Assembly: GCF_026210795.1 (NCBI RefSeq)
Contig: NC_089429.1
Location: forward strand, 6,543,001 to 6,607,000
Direction of reading: 5' to 3'
Origin: Rhizophagus irregularis
Lineage: Eukaryota; Glomeromycota; Glomeromycetes; Glomerales; Glomeraceae
DNA length: 64,000 bases
Positions within the stretch are counted from its first letter, which is position 1. Every line of letters starts with the position of its first letter. The position numbers were made by a program, and so were the translations under genes. Positions 12,079 through 24,239 of the stretch are shown here, piece after piece. The notes under the pieces are model-generated. The model did not search any database and had not been told where the DNA came from. It saw only the letters and a program-made list of their open reading frames with translations.

Positions 12079-13915
12079 TCAATAATTTATTATAATATGT
12101 TTTTTATTTATTCTACGTTGATTATCAACAGCAGAAACCTATAATTTAATAAAAAGTCAATTAATTTCAAAATTTGGTAATAAAAATGTGCTGCCAACAT
12201 GCATACTTTTAATTTAAAGTTGAAACTGAGATCGAAGGTGACTTCAATATCTGTAGTATTTCGAGAAATTGGCAATTCAAATTCTCCGATTAAACAATGA
12301 TAACTTTCGCCTTCGTATATTTTGATTGGTACAGCTCTTTTGTCGGGAGTACGATCTAAATAGTTAGAGATATTCGTTTGACGAGAACCATTGATTCGAA
12401 TTTTGAAAGTTTTGGACTTTTTGATGGGTATTACTGTATTACGTTCAATAAACGGAGTTATTACATCATCAGAAGTCATTATATTAAAAGGTGAAGCATT
12501 AACATCGTGAATGAGAATATCTTTTATTCTTTCAGAAGTGTTTCCAGATAAAATAGTAGCTTGTACGGCAGCACCATGAGCAGCTGCCTCATCAGGATTA
12601 ATAGATACAATTAAATCTTTTCCATTAAATAATTTTTTTATCATATCTTGAATTATCGGAATACGTGTTGAGCCACCAACCAAAACAATTTCATGAACTT
12701 GACTTTTGATTATCTTTGCATCATCAATTACTTTTTTAATAAGTTTCATTACAGAATAAAATAAATCATCATTCAATTTTTCGAATTCGTCACGGTCTAA
12801 AGAGTATTGGCTTAGATCGTCGGTACTATTACATAAAGAACACGTGGTTTTATTAAAATTATTTTTTTCGATGTCATAGAGAAATGAATCGATATGAACG
12901 TGATCAAAATTCGAAAGAATTATCTTTGCACGTTCACAATTTGTTCTTAAACGACAAAGATCACCCATGGATTGGCTTTGTCTATTTTTCTTTTTGTATT
13001 TTTGCGCGAAATGATTTACTAGACGATCATCTAAGTCTCTTCCACCAATATTGTTGTTACCAACAACGGCTTTTACTTTAAAAATTCCTTTATCTAAAGT
13101 TATGAGAGAAGCGCTACAAGTACCACCACCAAAATCAAAAACAAGAATATTTTGTTTCTCGGTAACTTTCATTCTCAACCCATATGTAATAGCGGCGGCT
13201 GTTGGAGAATTAACGATACGAATTATGTTCAACCTAGCTAACAAAGCAGCTTTCTTTACAGCTTCATATTGAGAAATATTGAAATCTATTGGCAACGCAA
13301 CCACTACCTTTTTAACATGTACTCCTAGAAAGGTTTCCGCGGTTTTTTTCATTTTATTTAATAGGAAAGATAAAATTTCCTCGGGTGTGTACTCTCTGTC
13401 TACCCATTTATAATTTACACAAATACGTATTTCATTATTTTTTTTTACGATATTGAATGGCCAATACTAATATAATAAATAATTTGTGTAATAAAAAATA
13501 AAATTAAATAAAATAATTTCAATTATCTATCTATTCTTCAATAGATTCGAATTTTTTTTTTTTTTGAAAATCATACCTTCATGCCATATTGTATATCATA
13601 ATGATCGAAATCACGACCAATAAGACGGTGAATGTCAAAAACAGTATTTCTACAATTTGAAATAGATTGAATCTTTGCCGCATCTCCAACAAGTATTTCT
13701 GACTCAGTGAAAGCAACGTATGATGGTGTTATACGATTACTGTAATCGTTGGGGATGATAATAACGTTATCTTCACGCCAAACGCTAACGCTGGAAAAAG
13801 TATTCCCTAGATCAATACCGACTATAATAAATAATTATTAGAACCTTTTGGAAAGTCTATGTATGCATATTTATTTAGATATAATTATATACATACTAAT
13901 ATATTCTTTTGCCAT
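12079..13915 (-). CDS. Hsp70-like protein, divergent and lacking the C-terminal lid
   Basis: Four exons, minus strand: 13897-13915, 13577-13821, 12207-13466 and 12079-12138, all GT-AG, joining in frame to 527 residues. Residues 1-385 form the nucleotide-binding domain: phosphate-1 loop [32 protein letters not shown], phosphate-2 FDFGGGT, and adenosine motif LVGGSTRIP. The beta substrate-binding domain follows ([29 protein letters not shown]), ending [13 protein letters not shown]. Numbering matches bovine Hsc70 without gaps to residue 204, which exposes changes at catalytic positions: Thr13 is Asn, Lys71 is His, Glu175 is Ser, Asp206 is Ser; Asp10, Asp199 and Thr204 are kept. Subdomain IIB has an insert holding TCSLCNS. 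The helical lid (about 110 residues) is absent. Typical Hsp70s are 630-650 residues and cytosolic; this one has no signal peptide. It is probably impaired in ATP hydrolysis. Confidence 0.85.
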
Positions 13916-13929
13916 TGTTTTTCTTCTTT

Positions 13930-16900
13930 AAAATACGGAAACCAAAAATTATTGATAGAAATAGAAAATGGGTTAATTATTTTAAAAATAAAGGTGAATA
14001 ATCGTATTAATTCATAGAAGTAGCTTACAGTAATTAAATAAATTTATATATGTCGAAGTTTTAATTTTGGGATAAAAATATTACTTTTATCTTTTCGATT
14101 TCGTGACGAGAAAAGTCTATCGTACGTAAAAAGAATTTAACATGCGATTTAAAGAAAAACAAAATGGTTAATCATTTCTATACTTTGTTTTAAATATATT
14201 ACGATTTATGGGACAATCAACACAAGGAAAAACAGAAAAGAGATATTGTTGTTAAGTCAACCATTCTCCATTTAGTCCATTTAGGTATATAATTCGGAGT
14301 TTTCGGCTTTCAGTGTCACCGATAACACAGATAATCAATCAGGATGAATTACTCTTTTTTTTTTGAGTTTTAATAAGATCAAGTAAGAGAATTCCGTAAG
14401 TTTGTTCTAGACATCTAAAAAGAATTACGCAAATTATGAAAAGATCATCGAACCAATATATTATCTCTAGTATCTTAGTCAATATGAACAAATTTGGGTA
14501 AAAATAAAAAAAAAAAATTTGTTTAATTTTAGGAGCTGTATTACGTTATATTACGCTATATTGTCTCACAGATCTGCATACAATGAGTTGAATGATTAAT
14601 ATTTATCTGTGATAGCATCATGCAAATTTGATAACGTAAGGTTAAAAATCACCTCAGAGAATTGAGCGTGTGATCCAAAAGAATTTTTTTCGGAAATCAA
14701 CTCCGTAAAGAATCAATATACAGTAGTATATGGTGATATACTAAAAAATTAATTTTAATAAACAAAATAAATAAAAATAAATATTTATAGTTAGGTTATC
14801 GGTAAAAATCTTTGATCTTTCCCTGATTGTTAAATTTTATTTTTAATCAAATATAATAAATTATCTAAAAATGGATTTGTACCATACGTAAAGTACACTC
14901 ATAAACAAAATAATAAATTGACCCTTTCAGTTCATGATAATGCCGACAAAAAAATTTAATAAATTTTTTTATTACCTACAGTATATCTATAATATAGATA
15001 GTAATATAGTAATAATATACGAAAAGCCAGGAAATTCGTTTATTACGGTCGTTCAAAAAATAAGATTTTAATTAATATGTTATAAGATTTTAATATATGT
15101 TTGGTGTTAGTAAGCATAAGGTATTAGATAATAAATAGTATATAGCGGATTGTGACCACAGTTACGGCAAAACCGTGTGAAACCCAATGTGCCGTTAAGG
15201 CGTTAAGTTATTAATGCCATAACTTTTACTGTGGCCAATGATAGCGTAGAATATAAATAGTCTAAATAGATAGCATAAATTATTTTAATAGTATACATGA
15301 CTTAACAGTATAAATTTTTTAAATCTCTCCGAATTTGTTATCAAAATTTAAAGTTCCCATATTTTAAATAACTTCTTTGATTATAAATTTCATGGAACAA
15401 TAATTTTAATAGTAATGAATGAATAATTAGAACGATATAAAAATATGATATTTACATACTTTATTTTATGTTTTATAATATATGTTTTTAAGAAAATTTA
15501 AATTATTACATATCCGATATACACAAATTATAGTGCCTATTATACAAGTTACCAGTTACGGCGCATTTACTAGTTACGGCGCCGTATTGTCATGTGATCA
15601 TCATGTGCCGGTTCGGAATTGATCGATGTATGTTTAACATGATTTACATATCGAACATGATAAACATGATTGACATATCAACCATATTAAACATATTAGA
15701 TATATTAGATATTAGACTTGTTAAATATGTTAAATTTATTAGTATATGTATAATTTTATTATAAATACAGATCAATTTTTGCAGTAATGTTTCTTTCAGA
15801 TAACAACAGATAACAGTTATAAAAGGTTATTGCTTAAGTGTACATTTTTATTTGTGTGAAATTCTTTATTCGTGATTGAACGAATATGCCGACGTAAAAA
15901 AAGTGCTATACTACACGTCTGATTGGTATTTTTCGATATACCGTTTAATTGTATACTATTTAATATACATAAACCTTCTGCTTACATAATTAAATAATTG
16001 CTTAATATTTTTAAGCGTTAAAGAACTGACCTAACAGTATCTTAAAGTATATAACTCAGTTGTGATACGGCTCATCCCAATGTGATCGAGTTCCAACTGC
16101 ATCTCTAGTATTTAACATACAAAATTCTCAAATTAAATCTGAATAACGCATAAGAGCACATATATCGGAATAATGTTTTTAATTATTGTTTGAACGCCAC
16201 ATTAAATACATTAAATGAAGTGCAGTTCAATAAACAATATTCTCAAATCAAAGCTTGTTAGATAATTAATAACATATGTAAAAATGGAACAAATCTGTTA
16301 GTCCCAATCCGATGCGATGACTAAACAATAATGAGATGGAAGTTTGATTTGTATTGAAAACGATTTTTAGAATCAAGAAATCCTTAATGCATGACATACT
16401 AATAAGACAATGATATTATTTGCATTATACAATTTTTATTGTATCAAGAATGAAACATGACCGTCATTTTAATTAAAAATAATCAATAAATTATATTATG
16501 ATTATTGGTGAATGAAAAAAACTGTTATGACCGTTTCAATGCATCGTGAGAATAAAATGAGAACTCGGAATATTTTTTTTCCGTACAAGATAAATAATTT
16601 ATTTGTCATTCAACTATTCCCGGCCGAGAGCGGGAATCTTAAATTATTTTTTTTTCGTTAACCAATCAAATTGCTCTAAACTATATCACATGATAAATTT
16701 AAATTTGTACGCATATATCGTAACACTATCTGCTATGTAAATGCCTAACATTTAACGAACAATAAAAAAAAAAATTTTTTTAAAAAACCACAATTAAACT
16801 TGTTGTAATTAACTTGATATATAAAATCTGTCTATGACTTTTTATTGAATTAACTATATTAATATAATGTTACATATGAAATCTTCCGTATTACATGATC

Positions 16901-17340
16901 GGATGAAAAAAAAAAATTATGTTCTAAAAAAAAAAATAAATAGCCGTGCGGCGCGGCCGGGTTAAATTAAAGCAAATTTTGATATGAGAACCAATTTTTT
17001 AACTTTATATCTCTCCTTAGTTAAAAAATTTTTCTTTATTAACGACGCTGGATTCTGGCCTTTAAAAACGCTATATTATTTAATTATAAGAAGTGTACCG
17101 ATCACAAAGTTAATATTTTTTTATTAAAAATATCATCTATATACTGGTAAATAATTTGTTGTAAAAAGGAATAAACAAAAAAAAAAAATATTAAAACTAT
17201 TTCTAAGTGACTATGATTCGTGGCCAAGTGATCCCTCTACATCTATCTTCAAGGTTGCATACTCATTCTTTACAACTATCATAATCTTGAACCTATGAGT
17301 ACGTACTATCTTTTTTTTCGCACTTAACACCGCATTTCTG
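13930..17340. other. No gene seen; intergenic with small inverted repeats
   Basis: No frame with recognisable content on either strand. A short imperfect inverted repeat (ATTGTGACCACAGT at 15149 against ACTGTGGCCAAT near 15225) encloses a CAGTTACGGC motif, which recurs near 15550 beside TACGGCGC...GGCGCCGTA. A hairpin, ATTCCCG/CGGGAAT, lies at 16616-16637. These may be remnants of miniature elements. Confidence 0.35.
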
Positions 17341-17366
17341 CTGCCTAGCTTCCGACATAAATATTT

Positions 17367-18353
17367 TTACATATAAGTATTTGTCATCGCATCCTTGATT
17401 ACTTCTGATGGAATAATTCCCAATGGTTCAATAATTTTTGCTAATATTTGAGTATTAATTCTCTTTAAATCAATATATTTAACCAAAGGTTCTAATATTT
17501 CGACAACTTTTTGACAATCAGTAAAATTATTTTCTACTTTGATATACTCTATTTGTCTTGAAATTGATGGAATTGGTTGCCGTTTAAAAAGAGTTTCATA
17601 TGCTTCATTGCATACTTTTTTACCACCTAAAATAGCACTATATCGGAGAATTTCTACTTGGATATAATTCATTGGTTCTAAGATTGGTAACCGTTTGGAA
17701 AGAGTTTCATATGCATCATTGGATACATTTTTTCCTGCTAAAATGGCACAATATCGGAGAATCTCGTATTCCGGAGTTACAAAGGGCATTTTTTTCTCGT
17801 GTTTGTAAGACAAGAGATAACGAAGCGCTTCAAGAGATAATCGACCAAATTCGATTACATTTAAAGGAAACGTTGATAGTTCTTCGACTATTAGATCTAT
17901 AAGAATATGATTATCTATTAATGACGGTTTCTTTTTTTCCACGACTTTTGACAATAAAACCGGTAAATTGTGTACTCTGCAGCTTTTTAGTAAAGAATCT
18001 TTAAAAATTCTGGCAATAAACCCTTGGAGGTCTGGTAATTGGAAATAGTCAGCGGCACTATAGGCTTCAATTATAATATCATCGTTTAGAGATTCTTCTC
18101 TAACTGAGCCTGTATAAGCGTATTCCAATATAATTTTCATTACGGAAGAATTGATTGTTGGAAAACGAATTTGGTTTTCGTAACTTTCTTTTAACCCGTT
18201 ATAAAATAGGGCATCAAGTACATTTGATCTTGCTGCTAAAATTGCCCTATTTGCATATAATTTTATATTATCTTCACAAAGAATTTCTATATCACTATAT
18301 CTTTTATTATTTAGTAACGATTTTAAATCTTGGGATAGAGAAGATCCTTTCAT
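17367..18353 (-). CDS. BTB/POZ-domain protein with internal duplication
   Basis: Single uninterrupted frame of 328 residues. Residues about 8-115 form a BTB/POZ domain: YSDIEILCEDNIKLYANRAI is the conserved first strand, LAARSNVLDALFYNGLKES the dimer helix region, and IILEYAYTGSV the usual late-BTB motif. Residues 115-190 resemble a BACK-like helical extension (LSLEALRYLLS). Residues about 198-265 hold two copies of a motif, EILRYCAILAGKNVSNDAYE and EILRYSAILGGKKVCNEAYE, an internal tandem duplication of about 37 residues. BTB proteins usually dimerise and often serve as Cullin-3 adaptors; BTB genes are very numerous in Rhizophagus. No Kelch, TLDc or other C-terminal domain is visible, so the partner or substrate is unknown. 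The ATG at 18353 precedes the BTB directly; no intron is needed. Confidence 0.85.
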   Translation of the reverse strand: MKGSSLSQDLKSLLNNKRYSDIEILCEDNIKLYANRAILAARSNVLDALFYNGLKESYENQIRFPTINSSVMKIILEYAYTGSVREESLNDDIIIEAYSAADYFQLPDLQGFIARIFKDSLLKSCRVHNLPVLLSKVVEKKKPSLIDNHILIDLIVEELSTFPLNVIEFGRLSLEALRYLLSYKHEKKMPFVTPEYEILRYCAILAGKNVSNDAYETLSKRLPILEPMNYIQVEILRYSAILGGKKVCNEAYETLFKRQPIPSISRQIEYIKVENNFTDCQKVVEILEPLVKYIDLKRINTQILAKIIEPLGIIPSEVIKDAMTNTYM

Positions 18354-18447
18354 TTTTTCTAAGATGATTTGTAGGGTAGGGTTACGGGGAAGAAAAATAT
18401 TTATTTGTTTTGCACAAACATTCCGATGTATTACCCTTTATATAAAT

Positions 18448-18629
18448 GATCTTGTACCACCATATCACGTAACAGTCGTAACATTATATTTACGCGTATT
18501 GTTTATACAAATGCATAACTAAACTTTAACTAAACTAAAAAAACTATACATGCATGATCTTGTACCACAATTTATACCACCATATGACCATATCATATTT
18601 ACGCGTATTGTTTATACAAATGCATACCT
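18448..18629. repeat. Short direct duplication upstream of the BTB gene
   Basis: A block with GATCTTGTACCACCATATCA and TTTACGCGTATTGTTTATAC (18448-18521) recurs at 18553-18629 as GATCTTGTACCAC...CACCATATGA...TTTACGCGTATTGTTTATAC. It lies 100-280 bp upstream of the BTB start, so it could carry promoter elements in duplicate; that is inference. Confidence 0.6.
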
Positions 18630-18958
18630 ACTACCGATATTTCTTGATTTTTAATTCTTTTCCTTCGAACCTCTATATACTCCTGAATGTTTTTTTTTCG
18701 CAATAGCTTCTTTGTTCTTCTACTGATTCACTTCTTCATTCCTCTTCGAATTTTCATTTCTTTTCTCATTTAATTGATTACCTTTACCACATTTTCCGGT
18801 TTATTATAAAATTTAAATATTTTAAGAAACTTTATTATTAAAAACAGCGATTATAAAAAACTTTTTAAAATCGCAAATCAAAGTACATTATTTTTGTGGT
18901 TATCAATTTTTATTATTTAATTAAAAAAAAATATTTTAATGGTAATAGTAAACGCTTA

Positions 18959-19265
18959 TCATGCCACCGCAGCAGTAAGTGCATCTGGTTCATCATTCAT
19001 GTGCATCACCATAGTATCACAGACATCTGATCCATGAGTTTTCGATCCCTAAAAGACGAAAAGAAAAATTAAAAAAAATATCGGTAAAATTAAATAGAGA
19101 AATTAAAAAAAAAATTCTAGAATACAGTATAATTAATGCTTACAGTTTCACCAAAGTATAAATTAGATAAATTAAATATAGAAATATAAAAAAAAAATAC
19201 CAAAATGAAACATGCCAGCGCTTGCCATTTTACCGCAGCATCTCGCCGAAGTAGCTGAACTCGAT
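18959..19265 (-). CDS. Candidate last two exons of an unrecognised gene
   Basis: Two minus-strand exons join in frame: 19144-19265 (starting phase 2 after a CGTCAG acceptor) and 18959-19048 (after CTTTTAG), with donor GTAAGC at 19143. The product reads RVQLLRRDAAVKWQALACFI, a hydrophobic stretch (LVFFFYISIFNLSNLYF), then SKTHGSDVCDTMVMHMNDE and PDALTAAVA before TGA. The good splice signals and non-repetitive C-terminus argue for real coding, but I found no convincing 5' exons or start and recognise no domain. The hydrophobic segment might be a membrane helix. Confidence 0.3.
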
Positions 19266-19779
19266 CTGACGAAAAAAAAAAATATAAATAAAAAAAAATG
19301 ATTAATAATTATTAATTAATTAATCAAAAAAAGTTTCTTTTACCACCAAATCTGTCATAGATTAATAATATCTCATAATTTTTAAAATGCTAGAAACACT
19401 ATATGTTCAACTTTTTGCAGGGATAACGACAGAGCTGATTTGCTGACTGTATAAACAGAATGACGTTAACATTAACATAAACGTTAACAAGTTTCTTTTT
19501 TAGTCAACCCTCCCCATAAAGTAATTATTTAGTAAAAAAAATTTTTATCCAAAATGTATGATTTGTTAACAATAGGTACTTGCTTTAAATGTATTGAATA
19601 ACATACATTTGTCCATTCATAACCACATCTGATATGATGCATTCCGTTTGTAAAAGATGTTTCCCAAGGAAGCTTTTTTATAATAATGTGAATTTCACGC
19701 AAAAGATGATTTACAAATTAACACAATTAGAAATAAATGACTGCGGAATATATCTGCATATTTTTTTTCTTGATGTTTG

Positions 19780-20600
19780 ATATCCTATCCTTTAATAATC
19801 TCACCATGCTGACTAGAGTTAAAAACATGAAAGGATTCAAAAACTTCACACTATTGACGTAAAGAAGGCTATTGGACGACCATCAAGAAATGATCAACGC
19901 AAAAACCAGAGGATTGTACACGACCAATCCGAAACAATTAAATTACTTCAAGTTTATTAATTAATTAATTATAAAAAAAAAATTTATACCAGTGAACTGA
20001 TATTTTTGATAATGAAAATATTAATTACATTATAATCAAAATAAATAATTATTCATCTAATTTTCTACGTTTATACGTTTAACAGTTACATTTTTAAATT
20101 TTACATTATTTAAGCACACTTTTACCCTTCATCAATTCCAAATAAAGATAAAGTGTCATCTTTTCTCTTCGGATAAGCCAATTCCAGACAACTGTTGGGT
20201 ACGGCCATCCAGCAGAATCACATTCTCGACCAGCAACAGGAAGATCATCAGATCAAACCTGATCTCTTGTATCAAACTCCACACTTTCAATTTTATTATA
20301 TCAGATAATAATATATCAATTTGAATTTTTTTCTACATCAAGTGATTGGAATATTTAGAGATCAGTCTTAGTGGAATAGTTTGATAACATCTCCTAGATC
20401 ATATAAGATTTAAATTACAAATATATACAATAATTTCCCTAATGTGGAAAAGTAACTTTGGTTTTGGCGAAGTTCTTAAACTGCACTACAAATTTTATTT
20501 CTATATTCACCAATTAAACCAACTCTACTGTCTCCTGCCATAATACTGCTTTTTCCATCTTGTTGAATGAGTAAATTATATCATCACAGTAACCTTTGTA
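19780..20600. other. Scattered coding-like remnants, not assembled
   Basis: A plus segment at about 19847-19945 reads IDVKKAIGRPSRNDQRK then IVHDQSETIKLLQ. Minus segments read DLPVAGRECDSAGWPYPTVV (about 20250-20190) and QDGKSSIMAGDSRVGLIGEY (about 20560-20500), the latter followed by a stop. Composition looks protein-like, but I could not join them into a gene or name a family. Confidence 0.25.
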
Positions 20601-21390
20601 TACAGTTGCCAAAACTTAATCTCATAGTATTATCTAGTAACAAGTTTAGTCACAGCATGAAATTCTCATGATATCTGTTTAAAACAGTTTCTTTTTTTGT
20701 AAAAACAGAGAGTATGATACATAGTCTCTGCTTTTTTCACACAAATATATCTGGAAACATGGAATGTATCTATGAAATACCAATGTAATATGTACTTGCC
20801 AATACAACATATCCAACAACTCAACAAAATACATTCACTTTACTTGTTACATCATCATATCGCGAAATACTTTTTTTATGAAAGGATTATCTATACATTT
20901 TTTTTTGTATTAGAAAAAATCAAAAATTTTTTAGGTCAAAATATTCAAAATATCCTCAAAAGTCAGAAATATCTTATTATCCATATTTATAAGACAATTT
21001 CCTTTTTTATAAGGAATTAAGGATCATGTTAATATTTATTCTGAATTATTGTCCAAATACTTGGTTGAATTTCACGATGGAATTGTTACATATCAATTGT
21101 TTATGACACCCCTTAAATATTCTTTTATTAACTAAATTTTCATTTCATTTATTAATTTATTCGTTTAATAATCAGCATAAAATAATAGCTACAAATTATG
21201 ATCATTTTATGTCATGGCCAAAAAATACGTGTGTTACTGTTAAAAAGCTAACAACAGTAGACAATAACGTACAGTTCATGACGGAACGATAATTAAAGAA
21301 TATATTAAAAATATGGAGGTTACTTTGGGAAGATACTTAGGATAAACAAAGTGAGATATATATTATTTTATTTCAATAACGAGAATGATA

Positions 21391-21668
21391 TGATGAACGC
21401 AATAATGCCGCCGTTAATATCCCCTCAGAGGACGAACAATTTTACGAGGCAACGGATAGTCTAGAGGATCAGAGGGGTTCAGATAATAACAAGTTTGAAG
21501 ACTTTAATAATTTGAATAAAGTATTTAGTAATAGAATTAAAGAGGTTAATAGGAATCAAGACGAATTGACAGACAAAAGTAAAGTAAGGGAGCCAGATGA
21601 TACGAAAATTTTACGTATTATCAATGCACATGGTGCCTGAAAAGATAGTGATAGCGATGTCGAATAAT
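21391..21668 (+). pseudogene. Acidic coding-like segment, no start, in-frame stop
   Basis: A plus-strand frame opens after a TGA at 21386 and reads NIPSEDEQFYEATDSLEDQR, then FNNLNKVFSNRIKEVNRNQD, then KILRIINAHGA, a TGA, and KDSDSDVE before TAA. The TGA could be a mutated CGA. The segment is acidic and probably disordered, with no ATG and no obvious upstream exon. It looks like the 3' end of a lost gene. No family recognised. Confidence 0.3.
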
Positions 21669-22217
21669 TATAACAATGGAGTAATTTGTTTTGTTATATA
21701 AAATAGTTACAAAATATTAGGTTTTATTTAGCATAGTTTCAAATTTGTATGATTTTATAATAGATAGATACTTTATTGATACTGTATGTATTTTTACGTC
21801 TATGTTATTAGCGATTTCAGCAATACTAATAAAAGGAAAAAAAAATTGGTTGTCATCGAAAATCTGACCACGTGATATTATAAATTCTTTGAAAAGAATA
21901 CTTAGTAATTCCTTATCTTATTAATCTGAAATCCTTTATAAATTAAATATCGCCTTTGCATTTTTATGAGTAATATCTAAGAATCATTTTATTTTTTGAA
22001 AGGTCTGAAAAAATCCTAAGGCTGATTATTAATTCCGGTTTTTTTGTTTACAATGTATCACTGTCAAAAAAGTATAAATACCATGGGCAAAAAACTTAAT
22101 AAATTCATTCTCTTCTCCAACAGAACAATTATTTCAACATTCAAGAAGAAAATTTTATTTTATCAATATTATATTTATCAAAGAAAAGAATTCTTTAATA
22201 GTTCATTAAAATAAAAC

Positions 22218-22864
22218 TTAAGAATTGTCTTAGTCCTTCTAAAGAACGTAGTATTCAAATCATGAGTGGTTAGAAAACTCATCATACATTTTCATTCGCT
22301 GATTATTATGATCCAAATTATAAAGGTTTTGGCGCATTACGTGTAATCAATGAAGATATGATAATGGTTTTGGAACACATCCACGCCGTGAATTTGAAAT
22401 TTTCTCATATATTATATCCGGTGAATTGCAACATAAAGATTGTGAGTATTACGTGTGATTACATGCATATTTTTTTTTTAATAAAATAAAGAATGTACAC
22501 AGTATTTATTAAAAATTTTTTTATCCTTAATAGCAATGGGAAATGTAGAAATTCTTAAACGCGGTGATGTTAATTCACAACACATCTTCGAAGACGATTG
22601 GAATTCATACAGATTTTCATATGTTTGCCAGTATATTGCAACCTGAAAATAAAGTCGCACATACATCTTTAAGTGGTGAAGATAAAACTAGAAGGTTATA
22701 TGTTTCATTTAACTAGTACAGGTGGTCAATTGAAAATTAATGATGGCATTATATTAAAGCCAGGTGATGGCGCTTTCATTACTGAAGTCGTTAATGGTGA
22801 AGAATTTATTTTTGAATCTGTCGGTAAAGAAGCTGTAGAATTTGTTCTTTTTGACTTAGCTTAA
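22218..22864 (+). pseudogene. Pirin pseudogene
   Basis: Pirins are small cupin-fold proteins (about 290 residues), usually nuclear, binding a metal ion. Exon 1 ends at 22441 (T|GTGAGT) and exon 2 starts at 22534 (AATAG|CA); they join in phase as HKD-SMGNVEILKRGD. Exon 1 reads THHTFSFADYYDPNYKGFGA then LRVINED, and after a frameshift NGFGTHPRREFEIFSYIISG, the pirin signature region with its metal-binding His. Exon 2 continues, loses the stretch after KRGDV, changes frame, resumes as LQPENKVAHTSLSGEDKTRR, and ends TEVVNGEEFIFESVGKEAVE then FVLFDLA. A TAG stop stands where a Trp is likely (MSG*KTHH). One stop and at least two frame changes mean it is not functional. A 63-codon frame at 22673-22864 is its C-terminal tail. 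Confidence 0.8.
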
Positions 22865-23127
22865 ATGTAATCTCTCATTTAGAGGTTTTATGTAAAATGT
22901 TACAAATATAGCAAATAATTATTTATTTAGAGGATTAACTTAAGGTTATAATTTAATTTTAATTTTTTTTTATTTATTATTTCTATATGTTTATTTTAAT
23001 ATAATAAAATATACAATAATTATAAATGAAAAAAATGATATGGCATGGCGTGTATGGCGTGGCGTGTTAAATAAAAAAAAAAAAATATCAAATATCCTGA
23101 AATTAAATATGCACTCTAATAAAACTT

Positions 23128-23400
23128 AGTATCTGCTCCCATATTTAGGCAACCACCTTTGATAATTCTTCCCTGTAGGTGTATACGGTAAAGAATGAAC
23201 GTAACTAGTTTCGACGAATTCATTTGCCTTTAATACTACTATTTCATTCGTTTTCGATTTCTACTGTCCTGTTGCTTTTGTTGCTCTTTAAATTTGTTCT
23301 GTCAATTTTTCCTAAACGTGATGCAAATATAATTATTGGTTCATTAATATCAATAATATGAATTGTTTCTAATTTAAAATTTTTTGTCCAATTGTCTCCA
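23128..23400 (-). pseudogene. Possible C-terminal remnant of an adenylate-forming enzyme
   Basis: Minus-strand segments read NFKLETIHIIDINEPIIIFA then SRLGKIDRTNLK (about 23390-23290), and in another frame VHSLPYTPTGKNYQRWLPKY before a stop (about 23200-23140). The LPYTPTGK block resembles the late A10-type motif (LPRTPTGK, with the catalytic Lys) of acyl-CoA synthetases and related ligases. Frames differ and stops intervene. Only the one motif supports this. Confidence 0.2.
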
Positions 23401-24239
23401 TTTTTTCATATAAAAAGATTAAGTATATCTGATATACTAACCATCACGAGCGATCCCAAAAATATATCCCTATTTCTTTTCTTTAAACAATCAAGGGAAT
23501 TTTAGTACCTCTTAACTTCTCTTTTGAAATACACGCCATTAAAAAATTAACAATAAAAATCAATTTATTAATAAATAATAAATAACTTAATACATAATTA
23601 GATTATCGCTCTTTTTAATCTTTTTTCATTTTAGTCTTCAGTTAATTTATATATTTTTCATTATTATATAAATTGTTCCATCCTATTACGGCGATGACAG
23701 AAAATTATTCATCGCACCGCTTAGAAAATCTTTTTTAATTATTCTAAATCTCCACGCGGTACGTGAAGACCCATTACTACTTCTTTTCCTCTTTTCAGGA
23801 AACTCATATGAAAGTATTTCATCTATGATGTAATAAGGAATGAGAAAGCAGTTTGATATTGAAAATGATATCGTAAAAGTTATAATTTCGAAATAATACC
23901 TGATCTCAAATTAGATGAATTAATTGCGTAAATTGCTTTTGATGTCCCGGTCAGATTCTTTTAAAATATCTTACATAAAATTAATAAAGTTAAATATTAA
24001 TAAAACTTTAAATGACATTATCAAGTAACTTATCAGATTAGCGGGAATCAAGGAAATTTATTTGTACGGTTTGCATTGCCAAAATCACATACCTTTATCT
24101 TAATTGAAATTAATGCTTATTAATACTATCAAGTTTTTTAAATAATACCTGGTAATTTGAAAAAAAATAAATCTATTGATCCCTCTCCCTAGCTGCCACC
24201 TATCTTTTCTAGTTACCAATACCTCTTCCATTTTTTTAA

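Noticed and set aside
24041-24140. Minus segment KVCDFGNANRTNKFP resembling a kinase DFG loop
   Set aside because: Only the short CDFG string matches; no catalytic loop precedes it and stops follow within 20 codons.
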